Origin: Isoetes taiwanensis
Lineage: Eukaryota; Streptophyta; Lycopodiopsida; Isoetales; Isoetaceae
Assembly: GCA_021234155.1 (NCBI GenBank)
Contig: JAJEKV010000097.1
Location: 1,240,001-1,304,000 of the forward strand
DNA: 64,000 nucleotides
Direction: 5' to 3'
The number at the start of each line of letters is the position of its first letter. The stretch's first letter is position 1. Below the pieces are notes generated by a model. It made no database searches. It saw nothing but the letters and a program-made list of their open reading frames with translations, and was not told the origin of the DNA. The position numbers were made by a program, and so were the translations under genes. Below are positions 11,834 through 23,218 of this stretch, one piece after another.

Positions 11834-13108
11834 TCATAAAGCAATAAAGGAGATTGAATTTTTAAACTTGTTATCAGACATAATAAAACTAACAATACTC
11901 CCTTGCTTTCTGATGTTGAAAACCTGCTGAAACCAATTCCAAAAGCTCGAGATCTTGGGACAGTTAAAAATATGCTCAATATCCTCAATGCCATTACACT
12001 GCAAGGGGCATAAAGAGCTTATAGCAGAATTATTTGGATCATTAGATGGCTGATGATGCCTAGACAAAGTCTCCATATTTGGAATGCTCTTGTTAGCAAG
12101 CAGCCAAATAAAGTAAGATATTTTTGGAGCACAATGAGAATTCCACACATTTCTAAAAAGTGCATTTCCAGTGTCAACAGAAAGATTCCAATAAAGGCAA
12201 GCTTTAGAAGCTTGATTAATGTTAGCCAAGGACTTGTAAACATTAGCAACTTTATAAACGTTCTTATCTTTATGCTGCCAATCAATCCTAGCTGACACAA
12301 CATTATGGAGATTGAGGTTGGAAACTTTGCTAATAACATGTTTAAATAAAATCTTATCAGAGGAGGTTCCATTAACAAGTGTTTTGAATTTAGTCCAAGT
12401 CATCCATCTACTGTTAAACCAAATATCTGCAAGCTTATTAAATCCAAAGAAAGTCCATTTTTTGTAAATTTTCGGATGTTTTAAAGCCAAAGGGATCATG
12501 TCAGCTTTGGCAAGAGATGGATTCCAAAAGATGCTAGTACCCTTATGAAATTGATTAACACCAATGTGAGAAAAAGCTTTGTGGACTTTATTCCAGGAAT
12601 TAATAAGGTTCCTCATGAGAGGAGAAGAATTGCTAGCTGGTTTGAGCAAATTGAATGCAGAAGATGGCAGATAATGAGTAATGGAAGGATGACCAACAAT
12701 TGTACTTTTACTGAGCCAATAATAGATAAACTTACTGGCTGGATTACTTTGAGTCAGCAAAGACTTCCAGATATATTTCCCTGCCAAGGCATACCCCTGC
12801 AATAAAAGGTTTTTACATCCAAGACCACCCTTTCTTTTACTTTGAGTTACATATTTCCAATTGACCAGGTGATTTTTGCCCCAAATGAAATTTCGGACAA
12901 TCTTTTCAATTTGCTGGTAGATGCATTTAGGAGCTAGCAAAGCAGATGAAAAATAAGTATGAGAACTAGCTAGCACAGAGGAGGCAATAATAGTTCTACC
13001 TGCAATGGAGAGGCAGCTGCCATAGTTGCTTAGCTTCTTTCTGATCTTTGAGACAATTGGAGACCACATATTTTTAATGGAGATATCTAAGGCCAGAGGC
13101 ATTCCCAA
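11834..13108 (-). pseudogene. LINE-A ORF2, C-terminal part
   Basis: A 424-residue open frame covering the region downstream of the RT: thumb/connection-like sequence, then the C-terminal zinc-binding motif CPLQCNGIEDIEHIFNCP typical of plant L1 zf-RVT domains, then SSFWNWFQQVFN. A continuation near 11750-11830 in another frame reads WKHRNRCLHGG, the usual end of plant LINE ORF2, showing a frameshift near 11834. The start at 13108 is artificial: the frame is cut there by the small LINE-B insertion. Confidence 0.85.
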
Positions 13109-13237
13109 GAGAATAGAATAGAATAGAATATGATTTTATCGTCCACGGAGACCAACTGGCCTATGGGACCCAAGTACAAAGAGAGAGCAGCAGGCGTATT
13201 ACTACCAGGATTAAAAAACCCCCGCCCCGAAGGGAGA
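13108..13237 (-). mobile_element. LINE-B copy 6: 130-bp 3' scrap in LINE-A
   Basis: Reading on the minus strand it starts at the CCCTTCGGGG stem-loop, runs through the family's terminal box (CCCATAGGCCAGTTGGTCTC) and ends in TATTC repeats (13110-13131). It interrupts the LINE-A RT between codons for ...NQTS and LGMPLALDI; AGA flanks both sides as a possible short target duplication. It is 5'-truncated at the base of a predicted RNA hairpin. Confidence 0.85.
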
Positions 13238-13770
13238 GGATGTTTGATTTACAGGAATACACCTAATGCCTAAGATGTCAGGTCGATCATTTACCCCAAT
13301 TAAAACACATTTGGCCATGTTCAGATAAATACCAGAAGCAGCACTAAATCCATTCAAAATCTTGATGAAAAACTCAATGTTTTTGACCATTATGAAGAAA
13401 GCTGAAAGAATCATCAGCATATTGTAACATAGTGAGATGGCTGTCATTGCCAGGCATATTAAGGCCTCTAATATTCCCACTGTTCTGATGGTGCAAAATG
13501 ATTTTGGTAAGCTGCTCAGCCACAATAATGAAAAGATAGAGAGCTAAAGGACATCCTTGTCTCACACCTTTATTCAAACTGAAGAAATTACCAGGAGAAC
13601 CATTAACCAGGATGGCAGATTGAGATCTAGAGTTGAGGCCCATGATGAGATCAATGATTTTAGTTGGGATACCAATTTTCTTCAAAGATAGTGTCAAAAA
13701 ATCCCACCTCACAGTATCAAAAGCTTTCGAGAAGTCAAGTTTTAACAGAACACAGTTCTGATTTGTAACT
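13238..13770 (-). pseudogene. LINE-A ORF2, RT catalytic part
   Basis: Two overlapping frames (13712-13374 and 13525-13211) together cover RT blocks with GVRQGCPLALYLF and the catalytic YADD at 13410-13421. A frameshift lies near 13375-13400, just after YADD. Another break near 13770 separates it from the upstream RT block. Confidence 0.85.
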
Positions 13771-13775
13771 CTGGC

Positions 13776-14595
13776 CTAGTGCATGCCCTCCATAGCTGCA
13801 ATATAATTGTCTAGAATAAACCTATTTGGGAGGAAAGCTGACTGATGCAAATTGATATATTTTTGCAAATGCCCTTTTATCCTATTGGCCAGAATTTTTG
13901 CACAGATCTTATAGGATGAGTTGGTGAGGGAGATAGGTCTCCAATCACTAAACAGAGTAGGATTATTAACTTTTGGAATAAGAGAGATCAATCCAGCTGA
14001 GATAGCAGGATGAAGGTGATTATTGAGCCAAAAGCCATGAACCATTGAGACAATATCAGATTTTAAGATTTCCCAAAAATGAGAATAGAATTCAGGAGGG
14101 AATCCGTCTGGTCCAGGACTCTTACCACTGGCAAGACTTGAGAGAGTGGACTTAATCTCCTCCTCAGAAGGAGGCAATTCAAAATTGGGAGATAAGGGAT
14201 CAGCAATATTATCTGGCAATGAATTTAGCAAATCAATGCATTCAGAGGCAGGAGTGTCAGTCCAGGGGATATCAGATTTGGCTGCAAAGATATTAGAATA
14301 TTTGGAGTGGAAGAATTCAGCAATATCTTTGGGAGAGTCCAAGGTAATATCAAGATCATTCTTAATTGTGGTAAGCTGACGCTTGAGCAGCCTATTTCTT
14401 GCAATTCTAAAGAAGAATTTAGAATTGCTACTGTCCATGGAAGAAGAAAATTTAATCTTTGATCTGATTGCTGCCCCCTTTAGCTTCATATTCTTCAATG
14501 CTTTTGATTGACTGTTCTAACTTGGATTCTTGCAAATGAAGATCAAGATTTAAAGGTTCAGCCTGGAGCTTGGTTCTAGGTGTTTCCTCTGTTTT
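13776..14595 (-). pseudogene. LINE-A ORF2, RT N-terminal blocks
   Basis: Frame 14498-13776 encodes the plant L1 motif GKSPGPDGFPPEFYSHFW, then LISLIPKVNNPTLFSDWRPI and ANRIKGHLQKYI, RT blocks 0 to 2. Sequence upstream to about 14595 continues the linker in another frame (QESKLEQSIKSIEEYE), so there is a frameshift near 14500. The linker is interrupted at about 14596 by LINE-B copy 1 and resumes beyond 19452. Confidence 0.85.
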
Positions 14596-15935
14596 AGTCG
14601 CCGGAATCCACCTGACAGTCCCGGCCCTCTATGGCCACCCCTGACAGCATGCATGCGTTGAAGAAAAGAGCCCGCTTAATTTGGATACCTCGTCCCCATC
14701 GAGAAAGGTATCACGGGCCGAGGCAATCGGGGTTGTACAGAACAGGCGGTTCCCTCCGTGCTGTCGGCAAGCTTGAGGCATCACGGACCATCCGCCAGGG
14801 CTGCGCCAAGAAGCGGCTTCTCCAACGTAAGGGCGAATTTCCCTTGTGGAAGTTCGGCTTGGGGATTATGATTGCGGGGAGCCCAAAAGGTCGATGACCG
14901 GATAAGAGGGGAGATACAAGCAACAACGCAGCCTAGTCACGGAGATGGGGCACCGCTTGGATAAGGTCCACCGGCAGTGGATGGAAGACATGGCGCAAGC
15001 ACGGGCCGACATGAAGGGGTTGCTCCAGCCAGATTGTACAAGTCACAAGCATGGCTGGTCGGATAGATGCTAAGGAAAAGGATGTGGAAGCAAGGGCGGG
15101 GCAGGCTCCAATTCCTTGATGAAGCAAAGGCGACAGGTGGGAGATGTCGAAGATGCTCACATATAGAGAACCATATGGCCCACTTACAAAGCAAGAGATG
15201 CGGGACCTCCGAATGGAGGTGCAACGAAGTCCCGAGTGCACCACAAGTCGTCTGCACCAAGCACCCCCATACCGCAGGCCGAGGTGGCTCAGTGGAATCA
15301 GCGGTACTTGCCGTGAGGAGCAAGACATCCGTGCACGCCGCCTTTAACCTTATTGTCAGCGGGGATTGCCGAGGAGCAAGGCGAGGATTTGCCTGTAAGC
15401 TTACCACCCCGGTACTTGCAAAGCTCAATTACATGATTTGGTTATCAAGAATCCAACCAGTATGGGAGGACCGAGCATGAGACCTCGGCTAGTTAAGTTT
15501 GCGATCTTGGATTGGGAGGCAAAATCTTTGTTGTTGCGACGCCCCGGCCGCTTGAAAGGTACGATCCATATACTTGGATCGGATCTCACGCCACCGCAAC
15601 AACGGGAAAGAAGCCAAGAGTTGGTCAAGATAAGAGAGATTCGACAAAGCTGGAGGGGCTGCTGGTTTGGTTAATGGCAAGATGAAGGTATATGTGCCTC
15701 CCTCGTCGACGATTTGCAGAGGCAAAGACTCCCACCTAACAGGCTGCGTCGCAGGGCGGAGAGCGGTCTGGGGGCATCGAGGCCAGGCGAGAGCCGAGGG
15801 ACGTGGTGGATTGAGGCCTTCCACAACTGCTAAAGACATCCATCGAGGGTCCCGCGGAGCGGGCTGCCCGAAGTTATTCCAAACCGGCCGGCCCCTCGAG
15901 GCACTCGGATGGGTCCCAAACCGCGGTCGGCATAG

Positions 15936-16860
15936 GGAAAGTGTCTTCGCATTGTTTCACGGAATTGTAGGGGCTTCCCCGTGGGCGTATGGGCGTGGCT
16001 TGAATGGGATCGCTGACGGACATGGACATCGCCTTCTTCGCAGGAGACATGGGAGTATGAAGGGCATCGATTGCCGGACATTCGAGGATATCAGCATTTC
16101 TCACTTGCTAATGGCGCCATGGCGACGCTGGTACGCACGGTGGAGTGGCTTTGCTACTTTAGGGACGCTTTAGCATGCAAGATCACACTCGAAGTCCGAT
16201 GCATTTAATCGCTACATGTGGGTAATGGTATTAGAGCCCGGTCATGTCCCATTGTTTCTTGCTAGCCGCTACATTCCCCATCACGGGCTCTAAGTTCTAC
16301 CGGTACATGATGCGGAATAATGGATGTCCGGATGCCGTATAGGGAACTGTATGATGACATAGACCGCTATAGACGGCGGGGACATGTATTTTGCTTGGAG
16401 ATTTCAATGCTCGTCTGGCCTTGATTCGCGGTCGGTGACCTTCCAAGGTGACGATAATGCTGATCCGCTTTGGCTTGAGGCAAACCGCTATTCAAAGATA
16501 CACGGCACTCCGGGATATGGTGGCTAGACCATTTGGCGGGCGGCTGGTCCAGCTCTGCGCGGGTTTTGACATGGTAATTTGTAATGGTATGCGCCGATGG
16601 CCACACTCGTGGGGGTTACTTGCGGGGAGTGATAGGCGGGGATGGGGAGCTAGTGTGTTGGATTACCTTCTCGCTCCGTGTGAAAGACTTGACATGGTTA
16701 CACACTTCTCCATTGGCACAAGCACAGAGGGGGATGAGGAGGCTTTGTCGGATCACTACCCGCTTTATGTCACTTATTTGGATTGGGAGCACTCAATAGT
16801 GGAGACACCGCAAAGGGGCGTGGAGGGTTACCATACATCCCACGCCATCGAGGGGACGGT
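15936..16860 (+). pseudogene. LINE-B copy 1 endonuclease remnant
   Basis: Endonuclease/exonuclease/phosphatase-fold remnant scattered over frames. Visible motifs: NCRGFP near 15960 (the usual preceding Trp codon is changed), LLGDFNAR near 16395, and SVLDYLLAPC with SDHYPLYVTYLDW at 16650-16795. The SDH motif supplies a catalytic His in this family. Frameshifts separate all three blocks. Confidence 0.75.
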
Positions 16861-17627
16861 ATGAATCTGTGTTGGTGCGGGAGTTCTGAGGGGTTTGATA
16901 GCTTCTACACACCGCAAGACAGTGTGCATGGTGGTGAGGTATTTGCTTGCACCGCCGAGGCTTTCCTTTGCGGTGAAGGGCCCTCCAAGGAGGGACACCG
17001 CGCATTTTCACGAGAACCCGTGGTTTGATGCTGATTGCAAGGCTCTAAAGAGCCACCGCGCTTGGTCATAGATCCACAGATTCGCGCCTCGGGCCCCGCA
17101 AGACTATAAGCTCTTCCTAAAAGCCAAGAAGGGGAGATACATGGCGTAAAACCCAGAGCTTTGTTTGACATGCTCATGGCGAGCCAAAAGCTTTTGGCAT
17201 AAGGTGTTATACAAGAAGCGCCCGGGTGGGTGGTAATGTAAGTGTGGAGCAATGGATGCACCTTGGAGGAGTTATATGACCCCGAGGGAGCTAATGCGTG
17301 GTCCCGGATCGTAGGAGAGATGCTGCAGCCTCACGGGAGGATGTCCAGCCGAGGTCTCGTGCATCCGGCGAATGGCAAGGCAAAGGATTTTACTGTGGGC
17401 TGCGTGCCGAAGCTGTTGAAATGGGGTGGCTTATCGTGGTAGGGCCCCCGGCGGTGATCATTAACCGTGCTCGGCGAGGGGCTCCCTCGTGAGTGGATGG
17501 TTAGTAAGGTTGTTCCCTGTTCATAAAGCCGGTAATATCTGGATGAGCCGCAAATTACCGGATGATTATGGTAAGCTCATTTGTTTGCAAAGCTCCCGGC
17601 GGGGGTGGTGGAGAAGAAACTTACTAA

Positions 17628-18590
17628 GTGGGCCGAGGAGGTGTGGGTGCGCAATTGGCCAGGCGGGCTTTAAGCCCAGCTCACTCCATCCGACCATATC
17701 TTCACTTTGAGAGTGTTGATGGAGGCAAGCCTAATGACGGGACTTGTATTCTTTGCTTTGTAGATTTTAAAGGCGCATATGATACCGCCCCCGAGAGACA
17801 TGTTGTGGCGAGAGGTTGCAAGAATTGCGAGTTCCACGGGGAGTTGCGAGAATGGGGTGCACCCGGCTTTATGATGGGATTTATGCCGCACCGCCTTATG
17901 AAGATCGGGCGGGTAGCTAGCACTATGGGAGTTAAGCGGGGGCTGCCCGTTGTCTCCAACGCTTTTGGGTTGTACACCGATAGCTTGGAGGCGTGGATCT
18001 GACACCATGGGGAGCGGGGTGCAATTATCGATCGCGACCTGCGTGAGCCGCTTACTATATGCGGATGATGTAGCTTTGCTAGCCCACCGCCGGCCAGCGG
18101 TATGCGGAAGCATTTGGATGCCCCGATGGGGTTACGTGGGGCAACGGGAATGGCGGTGAACTTGCACAAAACTAAGCTTCGCGATCCCGTCCTCGCAACA
18201 CCCTATCCCGGGAGTTATATTACGAGGGGCGGGGAAGTGGAGATGGTCGCGAGCTTCAAGTATCACGGGAATTGATTTCACTACTAACATGCCGTGGGAT
18301 GAGTGTGTGGAGAGGAGAGTCGTCAAGGGCCGGAAGGCTTTATATGCAATTGCAAAATGCGTGTTGCCGGATAGATCTCTGTGACTGGGCGAGGAGAGCA
18401 CACCTGTTTAGGGCTTTGGTCGAGCCGGTGCTGCTATATGGGGTGGAGGTTTGGGGCCCAACAGTTAGCAAAAATACGTGGGATAGGTTGGAAAGGGTGC
18501 AGAAAGCTTTCTTGACATATAGCTTGGGAGTGAAGGACACCGCACCAGATCGATTTTGTTGTATGAGGCGGGGTTACGGCCTTTGACGAT
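17628..18590 (+). pseudogene. LINE-B copy 1 RT remnant
   Basis: RT blocks include CFVDFKGAYDTAPERH near 17755, a degraded GVKRGLPVVSNAFGLYTDS near 17930, LLYADDVALLA with YADD at 18058-18069, and ALVEPVLLYGVEVWGP at 18415, the conserved block after the RT. Frames shift at least three times. Confidence 0.8.
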
Positions 18591-18784
18591 ACGCTATCTT
18601 GCGCAGCATCTTACTTGCTTCCATAAGGTGGATGGGATGGATGACCATCGCTTGCCCCCACAGGCCGTGTTGTTAACGCAGGGCCCCCAGCGGCTGAAGA
18701 GGGTATGGCACGAGCACTGTAAGGGATGGTTTAGGTGGTGGTCTATGGATTACCAACAGATGGTGGCACCGCGGCATTCGATCG

Positions 18785-19255
18785 ATGAGAATGGGCAATT
18801 GGATGCGGGCTATGCCGCCACCCCGTGGGATGCCTCTACTCTTGCAAAGCCCAAGGCGAGCACTATCACGCCAGATTAATCCCGACCTTGAGCATGGACC
18901 CCATCGGTTGAAAGCACACATCTCTGTGAAGAAACGGAGAGCTATTGCTGCCATAAGGACGGGTTCCCATTACCTCGTAATTGAAACAGGTCGCTGGGGG
19001 GTGAATGGCGGGCACGGGATCCCCAGGGAGGAGAGGATATGTCGGTGTTGTGAGATGCACGTGATAGAGGATGAGCACCATGCCCTCAGTGATTGCCCAA
19101 AGATATGCCCATGTCCGAAGCAGTTCACACTCGATCTTAGATGCTCGACACACCGCTACATCGATTACTTCGCATCACCTATGGTAGCGCGACTGGGAGC
19201 TTACATCCTGCAGATTTCGGCCGTCAGACTTGCTCTTCTGGGGCATGGTATTTGA
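18785..19255 (+). pseudogene. LINE-B copy 1 C-terminal Cys/His domain
   Basis: Open frame of 156 residues with RRAIAAIRTGSHYLVIETGR and CRCCEMHVIEDEHHALSDCP, the same C-terminal motif seen in copies 2 and 4 (CXXC, His, Cys). This is the probable ORF2 end; the 3' UTR follows. Confidence 0.75.
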
Positions 19256-19452
19256 GAGCCTACTGTTAGGGTTTTTCCTCCCAAGTGGGGGTTTTTTCAT
19301 CCCGGTAGTAGGGTTCTACTGTACAGTTACATTGTTTGTTTTTTGTGTTGGGGTTTTTGGCTTTTTTGCCTGTTCTCTGCATGTACCGTCTCATAGGCCT
19401 CTGGCCTCCGTGGACGTTAAAATAAACTTCCTTCCTTCCTTCCTTCCTTCTA

Positions 19453-19760
19453 ACAGATTGCATTTGAATCAACAGATTATTTCTCTCAGCTTTTTTTGAC
19501 TCCCAATCATTCCTAGACCATTGCTTAATCCAAGATTTAGAAGATTTGATCTTAGCATAGAAATCTCTCATAGAGTTAGTTGCCCTAATTTTGGGAAGAT
19601 TGGCATAAAAGATCTTAAATTCTCTACAAAAGTTTGCATTTTGGAGGAGGGAACAATTAAATTTATAAGGAATGTTACCCGATCTCTTAATAGAAAGAAG
19701 ATGAAACAGAAGTTCTCTCATCACTTGAAACAAAACTGTTATCCCAAAAATCATGGCTAG
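19453..19760 (-). pseudogene. LINE-A ORF2, linker resuming after insertion
   Basis: The frame 19754 down to about 19453 encodes MRDFYAKIKSSKSWIKQWS and WESKKAERNNLLIQMQSV, linker between endonuclease and RT. It continues in sense beyond the LINE-B insertion at 14595. A frameshift near 19690-19760 separates it from the endonuclease. Confidence 0.75.
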
Positions 19761-20379
19761 AGTTGCTTATGTAAAACCTATCCAAGGCACAACAAACTCT
19801 AGAGTTACCCTTCTGTTTATTTGTCCAAGTGAATCTTGCAGTTGAAGAGGGAATATGAGTAAAAAGGAATGTGTCTAGCAGATTGTCCCAATTAATTTTT
19901 TCTGTGTTTGACATGTTGAGATTTTTGCCAAGCTTAAGGTCCCATGAAGGGGTGTTGTTAAAATCTCCAGCTAGAATCCAAGAAATTGAATTATGATTCA
20001 GAAGCCAAGATCTAATATCCAGCCATAATTTTTCTCTCTCTTTTGAGATAGTTGAAGCATAAATATTCAGAATTCCAAATTGAGAACCTTTAAAGTTAAA
20101 GATAACAGCCTGCCAACATTTGCAGGGACTGTTATAGATCAAACTTTGAGAAATGTTTCTCCAAATCATAATAAGGCCCCCAGAGGTCAAGGTGGCATCA
20201 ATCCAGAGGGAGGAGAAGTCAGGGCCAATCCAATTTGCAAGATTGGAACATTCAAAATTAGGGAGCCTTAATTCTTGTAAAAGAATAATGTCAGCTTGGT
20301 ATTCTTTTATTTGAGCAATTGCCCTTCTTCTCTTGACAGGCCCTTTAATGCCTCTGAGATTCCATGTCATAATCTTCAT
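19687..20379 (-). CDS. LINE-A ORF2, endonuclease domain
   Basis: N-terminal part of ORF2, 230 residues. Motifs of the endonuclease/exonuclease/phosphatase fold: TWNLRG at residue 5, LLQELR (catalytic Glu) near 35, LAGDFNNTPS near 133, FTWTN near 173, and LDRFYIS near 195. The expected SDH is read as SDER because the frame breaks at the end. It nicks target DNA for target-primed reverse transcription. The start ATG lies about 45 bp downstream of ORF1's stop. Confidence 0.85.
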   Translation of the reverse strand: MKIMTWNLRGIKGPVKRRRAIAQIKEYQADIILLQELRLPNFECSNLANWIGPDFSSLWIDATLTSGGLIMIWRNISQSLIYNSPCKCWQAVIFNFKGSQFGILNIYASTISKEREKLWLDIRSWLLNHNSISWILAGDFNNTPSWDLKLGKNLNMSNTEKINWDNLLDTFLFTHIPSSTARFTWTNKQKGNSRVCCALDRFYISNSSHDFWDNSFVSSDERTSVSSSFY

Positions 20380-20423
20380 GAATAAAGATAGACAAGAATG
20401 AGAGAACTAGCAGAATAGGAGCT

Positions 20424-22952
20424 CTAGAGAAATTTTTTAGATTGACTTCTAGTAGGCCTTTTGGATTGATGTCTGGTATTAGAGGCAGGAGTGTCCATAC
20501 GAGCCACAGTCTTTCTCATTTTGATTCCCTTCCTTGTGGAGTTTTTATTTTTCGGGACTGGAGTCTTAGAATTTGAGGTAGCTAGAAAATGATCATCATC
20601 CCAGGAGTTTGTGAAAACAGAAAGGTCATTCTCTAGGATATTTTCTTTTTTAGCAAAATCATGATCAGTATTATGGGGGCAAGCCCAAAATTTGGATTGA
20701 CAGCAATCAGGGTTTGATTCAGAAGACTTCAGTAAAGAATTACCATTAATTTCAATTAAACATGAAGGTTTGAATAGATCTTTTGCATCCTTGTCAGCCA
20801 TAAAAGTTGAAGTACCTTCTGGAACAGTCTGCTGCCAAGCACCTTGAGTAGTTGCTGCTGACTCATCTGTTGCTATACTTACATTAACTGTATTAACTGC
20901 ATTAACATTTCCCTTATTTGCATTTATGTCCTGAACCATAACTGAAATGCCCTTATTTGCATTTATATCCTGAACCATAACTGAAGTGCATTTGTTTCCA
21001 ATCTGCTCATCTCCAATGTCCACTTGTAACTCAGACAACTGTAAAGCAATCTTTTCAGAGATGGAGCAATTTAAATTTGGGGTTTGATAGTTAATAGGGG
21101 AGGAAAAATCAATGAGTGGGACAACTGGTAAAGGAGGACTTAGGGTGAGTGTTGTGCAAGTCGATGTGGTAGCTTTTGGAGGGCAAGTAACTTGAACAGA
21201 TATTGGCATTACAGTATCTGCAGAAATCTCACCAATAGTGTCAGATAAAACTTTGAATCTGTTAGTACAGATTACCTTGTCTTCATTGTTTTCAGAACTT
21301 GCAGCATTTACATTTTTGCTACAATTCAGATGATCAGAGTTGGCTTGCCGAGCATCTGTTTTGCTAGAGTCCAATTTGAGAATTGGAGTATCACCAATGC
21401 TACCATTTTCCACAATTAATGACCCTTCACACCTTTTTGTTTGGGACGAGATCTTAATCCCATGCTGGATATTTTTTGGGGGAGGCTGAATAACTTTAGG
21501 AGCTACCTTATTATTTTTGCAAACAGCCTTGGCTTTTACATCTGTCAATATGTTATTCAAAGTCTTGTGTAAGTCAACCTCCATGGGGAATTTACCTTTT
21601 GACATCAATTTGTTGAAGTTCCTCTCCTTATCTTGCTGTGAAGTAACTGAAGCATTATGCTGAGAAGAGGGGCCTGTTGGATTGGCATTTTGAAGCAGAG
21701 GAAGGTCACCCTTATTTAGAATTTTAATACCTCCATAAGGCACAGAAGGAACATTAAAAACTTGAGAGGAAACTGAATTTGCTGAATTTTCTTGTTGATC
21801 CAACCTCTGCTGTCTTTTTTTCTCAATTCTCCTTTTGCTGCCATTAGATTTTGTCCAATCTGTCTGATAGTGTTTGGCTGGGGTTTGGCCAATGTAATCT
21901 GAAATTTTGTATTGTTTACCAAAGCTTGAGCTTCTGCCATCATCATTGACCTTTACTGATTTGTCTCCAGATGTATTTACAGCTTCTTCTGGTGTAGCAT
22001 TTGCATTATTCCCAGCCACATACTGACACATCTTTGAAGAAAAATGCCTGGAGTTGCAGTTAGGGCAGAATGCAGGTAGACCAACCCATCTAAGCTGGAG
22101 GTTAATTTCTTTGCCAAAGAAATCTAGGATTGGAATGGAGGTGGGGACAGGCTTAGAAATATCCAGTTGAATATAGCATTTAGGGGGCTTATATGGTGAA
22201 TAATCAGTTGAAATGTAGGTCCCAATTGAGTTGAAAATGGCTGAAAAACAGTCTTCATTCCAATATATGGGATTAAGCTCACTCATGCTAACAGAAGCAA
22301 CAAAGAATTTATCAAAATCCTCCAGAGATAGTTGAGGGCCCCATTTTAGGAAAACCAGTTGGAATGTATCAAAAGTGGATCTGGCTATTTTCAAAAGGTA
22401 GTTGGCAGTTCGAGAGTTTGCACATTCTATCAAAAGATAGGGATAGTTTAGCCAGTAAATAGAGTTGACAATGATTCCTTTATGAAGTTTGAGAATATGA
22501 CCCCATAATTTATCAATTTGAATACCTACTTTATCCACACATACAACAACTGCAGTTGAAGATAAAGAGCTAATTCTTGAGGCAATTAAAGGAGAATCAA
22601 GCTTGATACCTCTGAACATTGGAACATTTGGCTGAGTTCGAGCTTGGAGATTGTTAAACTCCTCTGCTAGTTGTTGATCAGAAAGAACTGGTTGTATTGG
22701 TCTCGGGACACCATGAGGGAGAGGAACACCTTCAGCATTTAGAACAGGAGCAATACCATTGGGGCCCAGATCTTTAGATAAATTGTCCCAAGATGGAACA
22801 TCGGAGGAAAGATAATTCATGTCTTTGGAGAGGAAGTTTAAGTCAGCAAAATCACCAAATTTGAAGACCATAGAAGGATTTTTGTGATAGAAACTTAACT
22901 GGTTAAGCAGGTCGGATCGATCAGCCGGAGAGAGAAGCATAAATTTATGCAA
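20424..22952 (-). CDS. LINE-A ORF1 protein, intact 842 aa
   Basis: The longest intact coding sequence in the window. Residues about 125-280 resemble the RNA-binding DUF4283-type domain of plant LINE ORF1 proteins (LWGHILKLHKG, RWVGLPAFC). A zinc-knuckle-like CPNCNSRHFSSKMC follows near residue 299. A long Ser/Asn/Thr-rich, probably disordered tail then extends 500 residues and carries the duplicate SVMVQDINANKG twice in a row. It ends in a basic stretch (TRHQSKRPTRSQSKKFL). The role is RNA binding in the retrotransposition particle (family knowledge). Intact ORF1 beside a broken ORF2 is odd. Confidence 0.85.
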   Translation of the reverse strand: MHKFMLLSPADRSDLLNQLSFYHKNPSMVFKFGDFADLNFLSKDMNYLSSDVPSWDNLSKDLGPNGIAPVLNAEGVPLPHGVPRPIQPVLSDQQLAEEFNNLQARTQPNVPMFRGIKLDSPLIASRISSLSSTAVVVCVDKVGIQIDKLWGHILKLHKGIIVNSIYWLNYPYLLIECANSRTANYLLKIARSTFDTFQLVFLKWGPQLSLEDFDKFFVASVSMSELNPIYWNEDCFSAIFNSIGTYISTDYSPYKPPKCYIQLDISKPVPTSIPILDFFGKEINLQLRWVGLPAFCPNCNSRHFSSKMCQYVAGNNANATPEEAVNTSGDKSVKVNDDGRSSSFGKQYKISDYIGQTPAKHYQTDWTKSNGSKRRIEKKRQQRLDQQENSANSVSSQVFNVPSVPYGGIKILNKGDLPLLQNANPTGPSSQHNASVTSQQDKERNFNKLMSKGKFPMEVDLHKTLNNILTDVKAKAVCKNNKVAPKVIQPPPKNIQHGIKISSQTKRCEGSLIVENGSIGDTPILKLDSSKTDARQANSDHLNCSKNVNAASSENNEDKVICTNRFKVLSDTIGEISADTVMPISVQVTCPPKATTSTCTTLTLSPPLPVVPLIDFSSPINYQTPNLNCSISEKIALQLSELQVDIGDEQIGNKCTSVMVQDINANKGISVMVQDINANKGNVNAVNTVNVSIATDESAATTQGAWQQTVPEGTSTFMADKDAKDLFKPSCLIEINGNSLLKSSESNPDCCQSKFWACPHNTDHDFAKKENILENDLSVFTNSWDDDHFLATSNSKTPVPKNKNSTRKGIKMRKTVARMDTPASNTRHQSKRPTRSQSKKFL

Positions 22953-23218
22953 AAAAATGAGGGAGTTTGCAATTAGGTTTTTAGATGTATACGGGTTTTT
23001 TTTTGAGCAAAGGATTTTGAATATTTGGAGACATTATGAGAAAAAGCACAGGGTGAAGCAACAAAAGGTCAAAAAGACAGAGAGATGAGCGGGAAATGCA
23101 AACAAGAAAGAGAGGAGGAAGAGATCTAAGGCAAAGAAATTAAATTCTAGCAGAGAAAGGCCGAGAAATACCCAAATTCTTACCCTTCCAGGACAAATGC
23201 AGGCACATGGCAACAGAT

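Larger units (their letters stand above)
14598..19452 (+). mobile_element. LINE-B copy 1, nested in LINE-A
   Basis: A GC-richer plus-strand LINE inserted in the LINE-A linker. In order: a GC-rich 5' part with ORF1-like frames, endonuclease, RT, C-terminal Cys/His motif, a 3' UTR whose hairpin has arms CTCCC and GGGGG with an AAGT loop, a diverged terminal box ending CTCCGTGGACGTTAAAAT, and a TTCC repeat tail (19433-19450). The coding region has many frameshifts and stops. The 5' boundary is an estimate from the change in composition and loss of LINE-A sequence. Confidence 0.85.
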
